DNA of 64,000 nucleotides, taken from the NCBI RefSeq assembly GCF_001682865.1, contig NZ_MAQX01000011.1:577186-641185 (forward strand), read 5' to 3'. Numbering within the stretch: position 1 is the first letter of the stretch; every line of letters begins with the position of its first letter. This document shows, one piece after another, positions 8,988 to 20,914 of the stretch. This stretch comes from Bacillus sp. FJAT-26390. GTDB taxonomy: Bacteria > Bacillota > Bacilli > Paenibacillales > Paenibacillaceae. The position numbers and the translations under genes are program-made. A model generated the notes under the pieces. It was given only the letters and a program-made list of their open reading frames with translations, made no database searches and had not been told where the DNA came from.

Positions 8988-9802
8988 TACATTTCTCCTC
9001 CACTGCCTGCTGTTTCAAACAAGGAGCCCGCCAAGTCGCTGCTTGCTGACGCGTAACGTTTCTTCGGGATGCGGCCGGCAAGCCTCGCAAGACGCCCAGC
9101 TTCAATTGCAAGCCGGAAGGCGCGGGCCATCATGACCGGGTCCTGCGCCTTCGCGATCGGCGTATTGGCTAATATGCCGTCGGCTCCCAGCTCCATCGCC
9201 TCCGCTGCGTCCCGTGCTGAGCCGATGCCGGCATCTATAATAACAGGGACGCTCGAATCCTCGGCAATTAGTCCCAAATTGTAAGGGTTCAGCAGGCCGA
9301 GGCCGCTTCCGATTGGCGAGCCGCCAGGCATGATCGCCGAAGCTCCAGCCTGCTCTAATCTACGGCACAAGATCGGATCGTCCGATGTATAGGGGAGCAC
9401 GATAAAACCTTCGTTAGCCAGCTGCTCCGTAGCGCGAAGCGTCTCAACCGGATCAGGCAGCAAAGTACGGTGGTCGCCGCTGATTTCTACCTTTATCCAG
9501 TTTCCAAGCCCCGCTTCACGCGCCAATCGCGCAATACGCACAGCCTCTTCCGCCGTTCTTGCCCCTGACGTATTCGGCAAATATTTGATCGGCCTGTCCT
9601 CGAAATGCTGCAGCACCGAATCGTCCTCGACGTTTTCTAGGTTAACCCTTCTTACTGCAAACGTAATAACCTCCGAGCCTGAAGCCTCAAGCGCCTGCTG
9701 AAGAATCGCGGGACTTGGAAATCGCCCCGTACCGAACAAAAACCGCGACCCCAGCACATGACCGCCAATGACGAGCGGATCCTTATCTACCCAATCACTC
9801 AA
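8987..9802 (-). CDS. thiG: thiazole synthase ThiG
   Basis: 271-residue TIM-barrel thiazole synthase. It joins deoxyxylulose phosphate, iminoacetate and ThiS thiocarboxylate sulfur. Family signatures are [10 protein letters not shown] near the start, [10 protein letters not shown] carrying the Schiff-base lysine, [13 protein letters not shown] and [20 protein letters not shown]. The start is TTG at 9802; its ribosome-binding site GGAGGAGG is formed by the last glycine codons of the ThiE-ThiS gene. A C-terminal tail of about 15 residues after KKRYASAS is longer than usual and glycine/serine-rich. Confidence 0.95.
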   Translation of the reverse strand: MSDWVDKDPLVIGGHVLGSRFLFGTGRFPSPAILQQALEASGSEVITFAVRRVNLENVEDDSVLQHFEDRPIKYLPNTSGARTAEEAVRIARLAREAGLGNWIKVEISGDHRTLLPDPVETLRATEQLANEGFIVLPYTSDDPILCRRLEQAGASAIMPGGSPIGSGLGLLNPYNLGLIAEDSSVPVIIDAGIGSARDAAEAMELGADGILANTPIAKAQDPVMMARAFRLAIEAGRLARLAGRIPKKRYASASSDLAGSLFETAGSGGEM

Positions 9803-9807
9803 CCTGC

Positions 9808-10674
9808 TCAGCCTCCTCCGACAAAATGCACCAGCTCAATGGAAGCGCCGCTTTGCAGCTCAGTCTCTGCCCATAGCGCTCGCTGCACGATTGTGCCATT
9901 CAGCTCGATAACAAGCTTTTTATTTTGCTGTCCTAATTGCGCGATAAGCTCCTCGACCGTTCCGGCGCTTGACCGTTCTTTCCGCCCATTGATAATCAGC
10001 GTCTTCCGCTCCATCTTTTGCACGGGAGCAAGCTCACGGACAGCCGCCTCAAGCTTCTCCAGAAAAGCTCTGCATACGCCGGCCGGGTCAGCATCGCCTA
10101 CAATCGCCGATACGGCGCATATGCGCCTCGCCCCCGCAGCAAGCACGCTATCCACATTGCCTAATGTAATGCCGCCTATCGCAACAAACGGAATCGTGAT
10201 ATGACGTGCCGCCTCCGTTACATAGCTGGTAGTGACAGCGGCGCGGCCCGGCTTCGTATCCGTTGGGAACACGGGACCGACTCCGATGTAATCAGCGCCG
10301 TCACGCTCAGCCTTTATAGCTTGCTGCAAGTTGTGAGTCGAAATGCCGATAATGCGGTCCGGTCCAAGCAAGGCTCTCGCATCTGCAATTGGCATATCCT
10401 CTTGCCCAAGGTGGACGCCGTCAGCATCCGTCTCAAGCACGATATCCGGATAATCGTTAATGATGAAAGGGACGTTGTATTTGCGCGTCAATATACGCAG
10501 TGCCTTCGCTTGCTCCAGCACTTCCTCCCTGGCTCCCGTCTTATTTCGAAGCTGCACGATCTCCGCCCCGCCGATCAATGCCTGCTCCATTACCTCAACA
10601 ACGGATTTCCCCGGATGATTGTTTTCCGCCGTAATGGCGTACAGACGAAAACCTCTCCAATCAGGCCTGCTCAT
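9808..10674 (-). CDS. thiE: thiamine-phosphate synthase fused to sulfur carrier ThiS
   Basis: 288 residues in two domains. Residues 1 to about 215 are a ThiE TIM barrel with [40 protein letters not shown] and FVAIGGI, which couples the pyrimidine pyrophosphate and thiazole phosphate. Residues about 222-288 are a full ThiS ubiquitin-like domain ([27 protein letters not shown]) ending in Gly-Gly. There is no stop or frameshift at the junction near 10011. An internal ATG at the junction has no good ribosome-binding site. The free C-terminal glycine means the fused carrier could still be adenylated by ThiF and charged with sulfur. Gap to thiF is 37 nt. Confidence 0.9.
   Translation of the reverse strand: MSRPDWRGFRLYAITAENNHPGKSVVEVMEQALIGGAEIVQLRNKTGAREEVLEQAKALRILTRKYNVPFIINDYPDIVLETDADGVHLGQEDMPIADARALLGPDRIIGISTHNLQQAIKAERDGADYIGVGPVFPTDTKPGRAAVTTSYVTEAARHITIPFVAIGGITLGNVDSVLAAGARRICAVSAIVGDADPAGVCRAFLEKLEAAVRELAPVQKMERKTLIINGRKERSSAGTVEELIAQLGQQNKKLVIELNGTIVQRALWAETELQSGASIELVHFVGGG
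9812..9819 (-). promoter_or_regulatory. thiG ribosome-binding site inside the ThiS Gly-Gly codons
   Basis: GGAGGAGG is both part of the three terminal glycine codons of the ThiE-ThiS protein and a near-perfect Shine-Dalgarno 9 nt before the thiG TTG. The site decides the TTG start and couples thiG translation to the end of thiS. Confidence 0.75.
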
Positions 10675-10711
10675 TTACTTGCACCTCTCTCTATCGTCAG
10701 AATCATCGAAT

Positions 10712-13619
<2,908 letters not shown>

Positions 13620-13724
13620 CTATTTCCGCGCACGTATAGTCGCTACGTGTACGGCAATCGCTGGAGCGTGGCTGAACGGTTCGCACCCTCGCTTGGCGAG
13701 ATTCGGCGCAGTCCGTTCAACATC

Positions 13725-13753
13725 AAAAAAACCGCTCCAGCGAGGGAGCGGTC
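13725..13753 (-). terminator. riboswitch-controlled terminator before thiC
   Basis: The minus strand reads CCGCTCC, a 6-nt loop, GGAGCGG, then seven T. It lies between the TPP aptamer and the thiC start, as expected for the expression platform of a transcription-terminating riboswitch. Confidence 0.85.
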
Positions 13754-13888
13754 GAAGTGTGCCGTCATACGCGCAACATCAAAAGAGAGTTTCCCCCATC
13801 GTGACGAAGCTTTGAAAGTTCTCCGTTTCAGCAGTCATTCCAGCTGACAACGGCAGAGCTTTCACGCGCAGTTGCATAAACGCACAAT

Positions 13889-13977
13889 CCCACTTTCCTA
13901 CGCTGGCATAACCCAGATCAGGTTCAAAGGGACCAAAGCAATTCGCTTTATCTCAGCCATGACGGCGCCCCTAGTGG
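13889..13977 (-). ncRNA. TPP riboswitch aptamer (THI element)
   Basis: The minus strand carries the conserved THI-box segments in order: GGGGCGCC, CTGAGA, CCCTTTGAACCTGATCTGG, GTTATGCCAGCGTAGG and AAGTGG. Binding of thiamine pyrophosphate should favour the downstream terminator and shut off thiC-thiF-thiES-thiG-thiO. Confidence 0.97.
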
Positions 13978-14056
13978 ATTTCCTTGTTTGACTATAACGT
14001 TAAGAGAAGAAGGGTGTCAACCCTCTATTTGCTATCTCCTTGCAAAATAGGACCAG

Positions 14057-15214
14057 CTACATGCCGCTTTCCTTCAGCAGCTTCACCCAGCGATCCGCCG
14101 TATGGCGCCATGTAAATGTCTGCTCGACGCGCTCTCTGCTGCGCTTGCCCAGCCTTTGGCGCAGCTGTTTATCCCGCAGCAGCAGCTGCAGCTTCTCGCG
14201 CAGCTCCGATTCGACCCGGGCTTGATTAACTAGATACCCCGTCTCGCCGTTGCGAATAATTTCCTTCATTCCGCCCGCTCGCGTTGCAACGACAGGAACG
14301 CCGCATGACATCGCCTCTACATTGACAAGACCAAAGGCTTCGCGCTGCCCGGACGGAACGACCGCTACATCGGCTACGAGCATCCAGCCCGGTACTTCAT
14401 TATGCGGCACGTAGGGCACAAACCGAACATGGCCCGGGCATTTGCGTCCCAGACTCTCGAGCTTGCGCGCATACGCCGTCTTGCGATGGGAGCCATAAAA
14501 CGGGCTTCCGACGATGACCACAACAAGCTCTGGATGGCTTTTCGCTAGCTGCGGCACAATATTCAGCAGATGGTGTACGCCTTTCAGCGGAATGAGTCTT
14601 CCCATGAACAGCACCACTTTTTTGTCGGTCAGCCCTCTTTTTTTCCGCAGCGCTTCCCTCTTTGCAGCGCCTGCGGCAGAGTATTGCGACGGGAAACGTA
14701 CCGTATCCACGCCTGGATAAATAACCCGCAGCTTAGATGCAACCTCTGGCACTTTGGATACGACGACTCGCCTAATAAACTCGCTGTTCACGATGATTTT
14801 ATCTGCGGCCTGCAAGCATTGATGCAGCTTCGCAGGTGATATATGATTCGGAGAAATAAAAGTAGAGGAATGCAAATAAAGCCAGACGCGTTTGCCTGGA
14901 TTCATTTGCTTCATCGTCAGCACGAATTGGGGACGGTTCTCCACATCAATGACATGGGGAGAAAACCGTTTTACCGCACGGCCAACTTCATGAATATATC
15001 GCTGCTTGCTGGCGGCTGAAAACCTCTCGCAAACAACACCTTTAAACTGTCCCAGGCGCGGCAGGCTTCTGCTTAGTTTCCCATAAATGCGCGGCTCTGC
15101 GTAAGGCATCAGCAGCGGTGCAAACTTCTCAACCACCCGCTCAACAGAGCTGCTTCCTGAGGACGGAATGGGGAACGAGCCAGGGGTAACAATCGCTACT
15201 TTGATTGGTGCCAT
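14057..15214 (-). CDS. glycosyltransferase, GT4 family
   Basis: 385-residue GT-B fold glycosyltransferase. The N-terminal domain opens with VAIVTPGSFPIPSSGSSSVE. The C-terminal domain has LFMGRLIPLKGVHHLL and the donor-binding motif EAFGLVNVEAMSCGVPVVAT (E-x7-E), then GGMKEIIRNGETGYLV. Cytosolic, no membrane segment. AGGAGG lies 11 nt before the ATG. It stands next to the sporulation-type gene ytvI, and the sequence style recalls Bacillus spore-coat-associated GT4 enzymes such as CotSA, but donor and acceptor are unknown. Confidence 0.85.
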   Translation of the reverse strand: MAPIKVAIVTPGSFPIPSSGSSSVERVVEKFAPLLMPYAEPRIYGKLSRSLPRLGQFKGVVCERFSAASKQRYIHEVGRAVKRFSPHVIDVENRPQFVLTMKQMNPGKRVWLYLHSSTFISPNHISPAKLHQCLQAADKIIVNSEFIRRVVVSKVPEVASKLRVIYPGVDTVRFPSQYSAAGAAKREALRKKRGLTDKKVVLFMGRLIPLKGVHHLLNIVPQLAKSHPELVVVIVGSPFYGSHRKTAYARKLESLGRKCPGHVRFVPYVPHNEVPGWMLVADVAVVPSGQREAFGLVNVEAMSCGVPVVATRAGGMKEIIRNGETGYLVNQARVESELREKLQLLLRDKQLRQRLGKRSRERVEQTFTWRHTADRWVKLLKESGM

Positions 15215-15295
15215 CTCATCGGATGCCTCCTACATGATCTGCTTATTTTGCAGTATCATACGCTCCCGGAAATGGTTTTGACACGGCCCTTCTGC

Positions 15296-16327
15296 CTATA
15301 GCTTGAACTTCATCTGGAATAATCCGGCTCTGCGCGCCGCCATATAGATAATCACGACTAACGGTCCGATGAAAACGCCGATTACGCCAACGAGCTTGAA
15401 GCCTACGTATAAACTGACGAGCGCTGACAATGACCCGATACCGACGGAGTCGCCGAGGATTTTTGGCTCCACAATGCGGCGGAACACGGTAATAACGAGG
15501 AACAGCACGATAAGCCCGATGCCCACATACATGTTGCCCGTAAGCAGTAAATAGCTTCCCCATGGAACAAGCACCGAGCCTGTTCCAAGAATCGGCATAA
15601 TATCAACGATGATAATAAGCAAAGCGATCGCGAGCGGATACTTCACGTTAAGCACCAGCAAACCGAGCAAAGAAATAATATATGTAAGAGCACTCAAAAT
15701 AAATTGCGAGCGCAGGAAGCCGAAAATCGACTTCTTGAGGTTGTTCAATAATTCATTGACCTGCGGTTGCGATTTCTCTTCAAACAATGACAACACGGTA
15801 GCTTTCATCGTATTGAGACTGAAGCTCATCATATAAACTGCTACCAAAAAAACGATAAAGAAGATAAACATGCCCGGAATGCTGGAAGCAAACCCTATAA
15901 CGGAATTTGACAAGGTGCCTACCATTTTGGTCAGCGTGCTCGTTAATCCCATCAGCCAGTTTTCCAGCGTTTCAATCGCATCAGGCGGAAAATTTTGATA
16001 TAACGACTGTGCCTGCACCATTAGATCGTCAACCATGTCGTTCGCATTTTCAAAATAGTTCGGCACCTTCTTGAAGAACGCGATGAGCTCCGCTACAACC
16101 TTGACGCCAAGCAGCGCGATTAAGCCTATAAGAATAACCGTAAACAAGCTGCTGGATATCGTTGCTGCCAAAAGCCGGTTCATTCGAAACTTTTTCATAA
16201 ACAATTGATTTAACGGCTCCAGAAAAATCGCGACTACAAGCGCAAGCAGGAATGGCGCTCCGACTGTAAAAAACAAATAGAGCAGCAGCAAACCTAATCC
16301 GATAAATATGATTGTCTTGATCGACAA
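15296..16327 (-). CDS. ytvI: sporulation-type membrane protein YtvI, AI-2E transporter family
   Basis: 343-residue polytopic protein of the AI-2E/PerM family, with about seven to eight hydrophobic segments and the soluble loop between early segments (residues about 80-140). Conserved C-terminal motifs are IVDIMPILGTG and EPKILGDSVGIGSLSAL. The start is TTG at 16327 with AGGAGG 8 nt upstream. In Bacillus, YtvI is annotated as a sporulation integral membrane protein; the substrate is not established. Confidence 0.82.
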   Translation of the reverse strand: MSIKTIIFIGLGLLLLYLFFTVGAPFLLALVVAIFLEPLNQLFMKKFRMNRLLAATISSSLFTVILIGLIALLGVKVVAELIAFFKKVPNYFENANDMVDDLMVQAQSLYQNFPPDAIETLENWLMGLTSTLTKMVGTLSNSVIGFASSIPGMFIFFIVFLVAVYMMSFSLNTMKATVLSLFEEKSQPQVNELLNNLKKSIFGFLRSQFILSALTYIISLLGLLVLNVKYPLAIALLIIIVDIMPILGTGSVLVPWGSYLLLTGNMYVGIGLIVLFLVITVFRRIVEPKILGDSVGIGSLSALVSLYVGFKLVGVIGVFIGPLVVIIYMAARRAGLFQMKFKL

Positions 16328-16403
16328 CAGCTTCTCCTCCTCTCACTTATTCTATATGCGTCTTATCTCGCTATTAAGCCTGAATAACAGCCTCTCCCGC
16401 GCA

Positions 16404-17543
16404 CTAGTCGATCACTGCGCTGCGCTCATGGAAATTAACATCTTTATAGTACATATCCTTAACGAGCAGGTTGGGTCCGCAGCATGCAGCTGCCGGACAG
16501 TGGCAATTCACGCTTTGGGCGAGTGAATGGTCCAGCCATTTATCAAATAAATCCTCAAGCTTCGAGGTGCCGATGTTGCCAAAGGCAGGAACGTCGGAGA
16601 AGTCCGTTACAAAAACATCGCCGGTAAACAAATTGACGTTTAACCGATTCCGGCCGTCCGGATCGTTGCGGATCGTTACATTCGGTTCTTCCGCTAGCTT
16701 TCGCAGCAGCTTGCGCTCGAAGGGATTGTCGCTGCATTGGTAGAAGGGCAATGTTCCGAACAGCATCCAAACGGATTTGTCCCTTGCCTGCAGCAGGCGA
16801 TCGATAGCCTCCAGCATTTGCTCGCGGGAGAGCACCGGCAAATCCTTCGCGAAGGAGCTCGGATACATCGGATGCACTTCATGGCGTTGGCAGCCCATTT
16901 CAACGATCAGCTTATGGATCTCGTCGATTTTGTCGTACGTTCTATAGTTAATCATGGATTCCGCGGATACGAGTACGCCTGTCTCGCTGAGACGACGCGT
17001 GTTGTCGATCATTCGCTCGTACAGCTTAGTCGCTGTCTCAAGCGATACCTGATGCCCGGCCTTAGCAAACCCGATTTGATGAAAATCTTCCGGAGACGTG
17101 TAATTGAACGAAATGTGCATGACATCAAGATACGGAGCAAGCTGCTCATAACGGCTATACGGGAGCGTCACGTTTGAGTTGATTTGAGAACGGATGCCGC
17201 GGCTGCGAGCATATTGAAGCAGCGGTACCATATAATCGCGTACCGTTCGATCGGAGAAGGACGGCTCGCCGCCTGTAATGCTGATCGTCTCAAGATGCTC
17301 CACTTCATCTAATCTCTCAAGCATCTGTTTGAGCGGCAGCTTGGCGGGCTCGGACAAAACAAGCGTATCGCCGACGGCGCAATGCTCGCACCTCATATTG
17401 CAAAGGTTGGATACGGTCATTTCCACGCTTGTCAAACGATGTCTTCCATATTGCTGCAGCGAACGAATCGGATCCCACGGATCATTCGTTGGCGATAAAA
17501 CGGATAGCGGTCTACTGGTTTGTTGCAAATCTATTGTGTTCAT
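16404..17543 (-). CDS. yfkAB: radical SAM protein YfkAB (CxCxxxxC family)
   Basis: 379-residue radical SAM protein. The cluster motif CNMRCEHC lies near residue 50, followed by ISITGGEPSFSD. The C-terminal part has the extra cysteine motif CHCPAAACC, matching the CxCxxxxC signature of the YfkA/YfkB family, which suggests an auxiliary cluster. The reaction is unknown. I prefer ATG at 17543; the frame can extend to a GTG at 17555. No terminator is evident between this gene and ytvI, which follows 77 nt later. Confidence 0.85.
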   Translation of the reverse strand: MNTIDLQQTSRPLSVLSPTNDPWDPIRSLQQYGRHRLTSVEMTVSNLCNMRCEHCAVGDTLVLSEPAKLPLKQMLERLDEVEHLETISITGGEPSFSDRTVRDYMVPLLQYARSRGIRSQINSNVTLPYSRYEQLAPYLDVMHISFNYTSPEDFHQIGFAKAGHQVSLETATKLYERMIDNTRRLSETGVLVSAESMINYRTYDKIDEIHKLIVEMGCQRHEVHPMYPSSFAKDLPVLSREQMLEAIDRLLQARDKSVWMLFGTLPFYQCSDNPFERKLLRKLAEEPNVTIRNDPDGRNRLNVNLFTGDVFVTDFSDVPAFGNIGTSKLEDLFDKWLDHSLAQSVNCHCPAAACCGPNLLVKDMYYKDVNFHERSAVID

Positions 17544-17640
17544 TTTTTTCAGCACCTGACTTATTTTCTTGAATGAAACATTCTTGTTTTATTGTAATGC
17601 GCGACTGCGAAGGAAGCAAATAAATCGACAAAAAAAGAAG

Positions 17641-17663
17641 AAAAAAGGAGCCGTATCGGCTCC
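17641..17663 (-). terminator. intrinsic terminator after the first HD-GYP gene
   Basis: The minus strand reads GGAGCCG, loop ATA, CGGCTCC, then six T, 17 nt past the stop codon of the HD-GYP gene. Confidence 0.8.
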
Positions 17664-17679
17664 ACACGCTCATCATTAT

Positions 17680-18798
17680 TTAAATACCAGCAACTCTCTG
17701 CACTTCAGTCGAGTCGTCGTTCACGCTTACGATCATCATTGTCAGCTGCTTCGACAAGTCAATTTCATACGGGGATGCCAGCTCTTCGCCCGCTTCATTA
17801 TACAAGACGCGAACGATCGGCCTATGCGGGTAAGCATGATTAAGATCAGCGACGATACCCGACACGCCTGATTGCAGCTTAACCGTTATTCCTATTGGAT
17901 AGATAGCAACCTTGTCGCGGAACAGCTGCACCATTTTTTGCTCGTAGAGAGTTCCTGTCCCTGCATAAAGCCGCTCAATCGCATGATGAGGCAGCATTGG
18001 CGCGCTATAGACGCGGTTTGTTGTCATGGCATCGTAGGAATCAACTAGCCCGATCCACTTTGCGTAATCATGAATCTCATTTCCTTTGATTCCGCGCGGA
18101 TAACCGCTGCCATCGATACGCTCATGATGCTGGAAAGCGCAGTGGGCTACCAACAGCGGAAGATTGGGCTCATCCTTCAATAGCTCATAGCCGATTTTTG
18201 CATGCTGCTTCATCGCCTCGAATTCCTCTTTGGAGAGGGAGCCGGGCTTTCTTAACACATCGATCGCGATTTGCGTTTTGCCGATGTCATGCAATAGAGC
18301 GCCCATGCCCAGCGTCGTAAGCTCCTCCTTCGAGTAGCCGTTCGACATGCCGAGAAGCGTCGTATAGACGCAGACATTTAACGAATGCTGGTACAAATAA
18401 TGATCGACGGAGCTCATGTCCATCAGCATGATCATCGCATCCTTATGGCTGGACAGATCATCGATGATCATGTTCATCATCTGTTTAAAGGGCTGGGCGA
18501 TATAAGGATATGTAACGCCCTTCCGCCGCGTCGGACGATCCATCATCTCGCGGAAGCTTGTTCGTATTTCTCTAAGAGAGGACTTTAGCGTCTCCTCACT
18601 GATTAAGGAAGGCAGCACAATATCTTCCGTTCTCGGATCTGCTATATACACATATTGAATCCCGCACTGCTCCAAGCGGGAAATTAGACGGTCTGTCAGC
18701 TCTATGTTTTCGCCGAGAAGGACGAGACCTTCCTGAGAAAATATTTTTTTGGCCAGTTTCATACCCGGCCTGCATCTCGCAATTGGCAACAAACGCAT
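17680..18798 (-). CDS. HD-GYP domain protein (likely c-di-GMP phosphodiesterase)
   Basis: 372 residues. The HD-GYP domain spans about residues 105-310 with LLHDIGKTQIA (HD near 170) and HHERIDGSGYPRG near 224, so the metal-binding residues and the GYP motif are intact. The N-terminal 100 residues are a small partner domain starting MRLLPIARCRPGMKL, as in several Bacillota HD-GYP proteins. About 60 C-terminal residues form a beta-rich tail also seen in the paralogue at 23988. No membrane segment. Hydrolysis of cyclic di-GMP is the family function. Confidence 0.87.
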   Translation of the reverse strand: MRLLPIARCRPGMKLAKKIFSQEGLVLLGENIELTDRLISRLEQCGIQYVYIADPRTEDIVLPSLISEETLKSSLREIRTSFREMMDRPTRRKGVTYPYIAQPFKQMMNMIIDDLSSHKDAMIMLMDMSSVDHYLYQHSLNVCVYTTLLGMSNGYSKEELTTLGMGALLHDIGKTQIAIDVLRKPGSLSKEEFEAMKQHAKIGYELLKDEPNLPLLVAHCAFQHHERIDGSGYPRGIKGNEIHDYAKWIGLVDSYDAMTTNRVYSAPMLPHHAIERLYAGTGTLYEQKMVQLFRDKVAIYPIGITVKLQSGVSGIVADLNHAYPHRPIVRVLYNEAGEELASPYEIDLSKQLTMMIVSVNDDSTEVQRVAGI

Positions 18799-18911
18799 TT
18801 TCTCGATCCTTCCCCATAAAAAGATATGCTAACTATTACATCGGAAAAAGCCGTTCGTAATGTTAATGTACGGGAAAAACGAGAAAATCGCAACCATTTA
18901 ATACTATTTTT

Positions 18912-18928
18912 TCGACATATCTTGTCGA
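18912..18928. repeat. inverted repeat upstream of the HD-GYP gene
   Basis: TCGACA-TATCT-TGTCGA, a perfect 6-bp dyad about 115 nt before the HD-GYP start and 20 nt past the phosphoesterase gene. Neither strand has a T run after the hairpin, so it looks more like an operator than a terminator. Confidence 0.35.
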
Positions 18929-18946
18929 GAAAATGCAAGATTTCTA

Positions 18947-20395
18947 TTATTTCGATTCATCGCGCCATCTCATTTGTCGACATTCGGCAATAGATGCAAA
19001 ATTTAACAATTGATCAGCGATGACATCTCGAATAAACTCAGGTAAAAAATAGGTTAATTGAACCGCATTCGCAAGCGATTCATAACCAGCTTTGAAGCTG
19101 AACATATCGATTGTGCCAAGCGTATAAAGCCTTTCGTCGTCAAGTGGAGCTCCATTTACAGCTACCGAAACGAGCCTGCTCATCGGCGGCCTTGTTGAAT
19201 CATAAGTTATGGACAAGCCATCAATCGCAAGCGTTCCGAGCACTTCGCCGCGGAAGCCGTAACCTTTGATCGGCTTTTCTATGAATTCAGGCAAAAGCGC
19301 CTGCTCCAGCGCTTTTCTTATATCTACACCTGCAATCGTCATTTTGCACGGATTGATTGGCGAGGGGCAGAGCGCATGCAATTCGCCTGCCGTCACCTCA
19401 CCCTGCGCGAGTCCGCCAAGCAATTGGCCCGTGTTGACGATCCCAATCTCGGCATCCGTCCAGCGGCGCAGGCCAGACGCCAGCAGATTGCTAAGCGGCG
19501 ACTCCCGCTCAATTCTGGCAGGCAGCGGCTCCGCAAGCTTTGCAATCACCCGGCTCAGACGCTGCTGGCTCGACTTGCGATGGCTGCTGATGATCGCGGC
19601 AGCCTCAGGATGCTCCGCAAAAGCGGATGTAGGCACGACTTTTGCCCGGAACAAGGGACGGGCAGAAACCGGGTCGATCCCGATCTCTACCCGCCCGATA
19701 TACTCCCCGAATTTGCCGGCTGCGCAAATCGTCGTGTCGCCAATGACTATCGGCTCTTCCAATAAATGATGGGTATGCGCTCCCAGAATGAGGTCGATTC
19801 CCCGAAGGCTTTCCGCCATCTTACGATCGGAGGTAATGCCAAGGTGAGACATCACGACCAACACGTCAACCTGGTCTCGCAGCCGGGAAGCTTGCGCTTG
19901 CAGCGCTTCAAAGGGATCTGATACCTCCCAGCCCAGCAAGGAATAAAAATCTTTAAAAGCTGCAGTTACGCCAATGATCCCGATCCGCAGTCCATTTTTA
20001 TCCACAATCGTGCTCGGAAGGAGCCATTCAGGCTGTTCGCCGGTTGCGGATTCATGCAAATTAGCGCATACGACTGCGAACCTTGCACGGCTCGCGTATG
20101 CGTTCGATATCGTTTGATAGGAATAAGTAAGTCCTTCATTATTGCCAAGCGTAATGACTTCATAGCCTGCATCATTCAACAGATCTACATTTACGATTCC
20201 ATCGCTGCCTTCCGTTTCTACCCGCATCCGATCCATATGATCGCCGCAGTCTACAGTAAGCACTTGGTCGCTGCCGTAAGTCCGCCGCTCCTCCGCGATG
20301 AAGGAAGCAATTTTGGCGGCATGCTCCAGACGGCTATGTATATCGTTACTATGAAGGAGCACCACTCGTGTACGAAAGTTGTCTGCCAAATTCAT
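18947..20395 (-). CDS. yunD: metallophosphoesterase / 5'-nucleotidase family protein (YunD-like)
   Basis: 482 residues. The N-terminal metallophosphatase domain (about 1-260) has LLHSNDIHSRLE, VDCGDHMDRM, LGNNEGL, MSHLGITSDRKMAE and GAHTHHLL, the metal-ligand set of the family. The C-terminal 5'-nucleotidase domain (about 285-470) has NTGQLLGGLAQGEVT and substrate-stacking-type residues. No signal peptide, so a cytosolic role is likely, as for Bacillus YunD. The start is ATG 20395 with AGGAGG 5 nt upstream; an upstream in-frame extension to 20431 is less likely. Last gene of a run with moaA and the small molybdopterin-fold gene. Confidence 0.85.
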   Translation of the reverse strand: MNLADNFRTRVVLLHSNDIHSRLEHAAKIASFIAEERRTYGSDQVLTVDCGDHMDRMRVETEGSDGIVNVDLLNDAGYEVITLGNNEGLTYSYQTISNAYASRARFAVVCANLHESATGEQPEWLLPSTIVDKNGLRIGIIGVTAAFKDFYSLLGWEVSDPFEALQAQASRLRDQVDVLVVMSHLGITSDRKMAESLRGIDLILGAHTHHLLEEPIVIGDTTICAAGKFGEYIGRVEIGIDPVSARPLFRAKVVPTSAFAEHPEAAAIISSHRKSSQQRLSRVIAKLAEPLPARIERESPLSNLLASGLRRWTDAEIGIVNTGQLLGGLAQGEVTAGELHALCPSPINPCKMTIAGVDIRKALEQALLPEFIEKPIKGYGFRGEVLGTLAIDGLSITYDSTRPPMSRLVSVAVNGAPLDDERLYTLGTIDMFSFKAGYESLANAVQLTYFLPEFIRDVIADQLLNFASIAECRQMRWRDESK

Positions 20396-20437
20396 GCACG
20401 CCTCCTCATTGCTTCGTCTTAGCACCGTCAAGTCATT

Positions 20438-20905
20438 CTATCTGTTCTTACGCAAATCTTCCGCGGAAAATGTATGCTTAAAACCAAAGGCCGCTTCTTC
20501 TTGCTCCGTTCCTTTATGGTACGCCAGCTTAAGTTTGACAATACTCTTAACATTTAAGCATTTGCTGCTTCCGTTAGGCACATAAAGGCGAATAGGCCCT
20601 GTCTTCTTCAAGGGCTCGCCATCAAGCTGGTATAAGACCGCTGCATGCTTAAGCTGCTCCCACGGAATCGAAGCCTCAAAAGCATCCGCCGCCTCGACAA
20701 TCAAATGTGTGGGCGCCCCAGCCGTTTCTGCCGCGCCTGCTTGCCGGAGCCAGCCCGAATGCCAGCTATGCCAGTCAAACGCTTCTCCTGCCGTCTCAGG
20801 CACTCTATCTGCTATGCTAAAGCTTGCTCCTGCCAGCCTCGCCATCTCGGCCGGACTTGTCATTGACAAGCCCAGCTCAAAATGCTCGATTCTAATCGTT
20901 TGCAT
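20438..20905 (-). CDS. small molybdopterin-binding-fold (sulfite-oxidase-like) protein
   Basis: 155 residues. The C-terminal half contains GPIRLYVPNGSSKCLNVKSI, which matches the conserved end of the oxidoreductase molybdopterin-binding domain, including a cysteine. The protein is much shorter than full sulfite-oxidase-family enzymes (about 200-400 residues) and has no export signal. It lies between moaA (9 nt upstream) and the YunD-like gene, so a molybdenum-cofactor link is plausible. It may be a reduced, possibly non-catalytic version. Moderate certainty on the fold, low on the function. Confidence 0.6.
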   Translation of the reverse strand: MQTIRIEHFELGLSMTSPAEMARLAGASFSIADRVPETAGEAFDWHSWHSGWLRQAGAAETAGAPTHLIVEAADAFEASIPWEQLKHAAVLYQLDGEPLKKTGPIRLYVPNGSSKCLNVKSIVKLKLAYHKGTEQEEAAFGFKHTFSAEDLRKNR

Positions 20906-20914
20906 AAATAACCG

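Noticed and set aside
18900..18946. Terminator between the YunD-like gene and the HD-GYP gene
   Set aside because: The TCGACA/TGTCGA dyad has its T run on the wrong side for either strand, so termination is unlikely.
20396..20431. Twelve extra N-terminal residues of the YunD-like protein
   Set aside because: The segment covers the AGGAGG site that serves ATG 20395.
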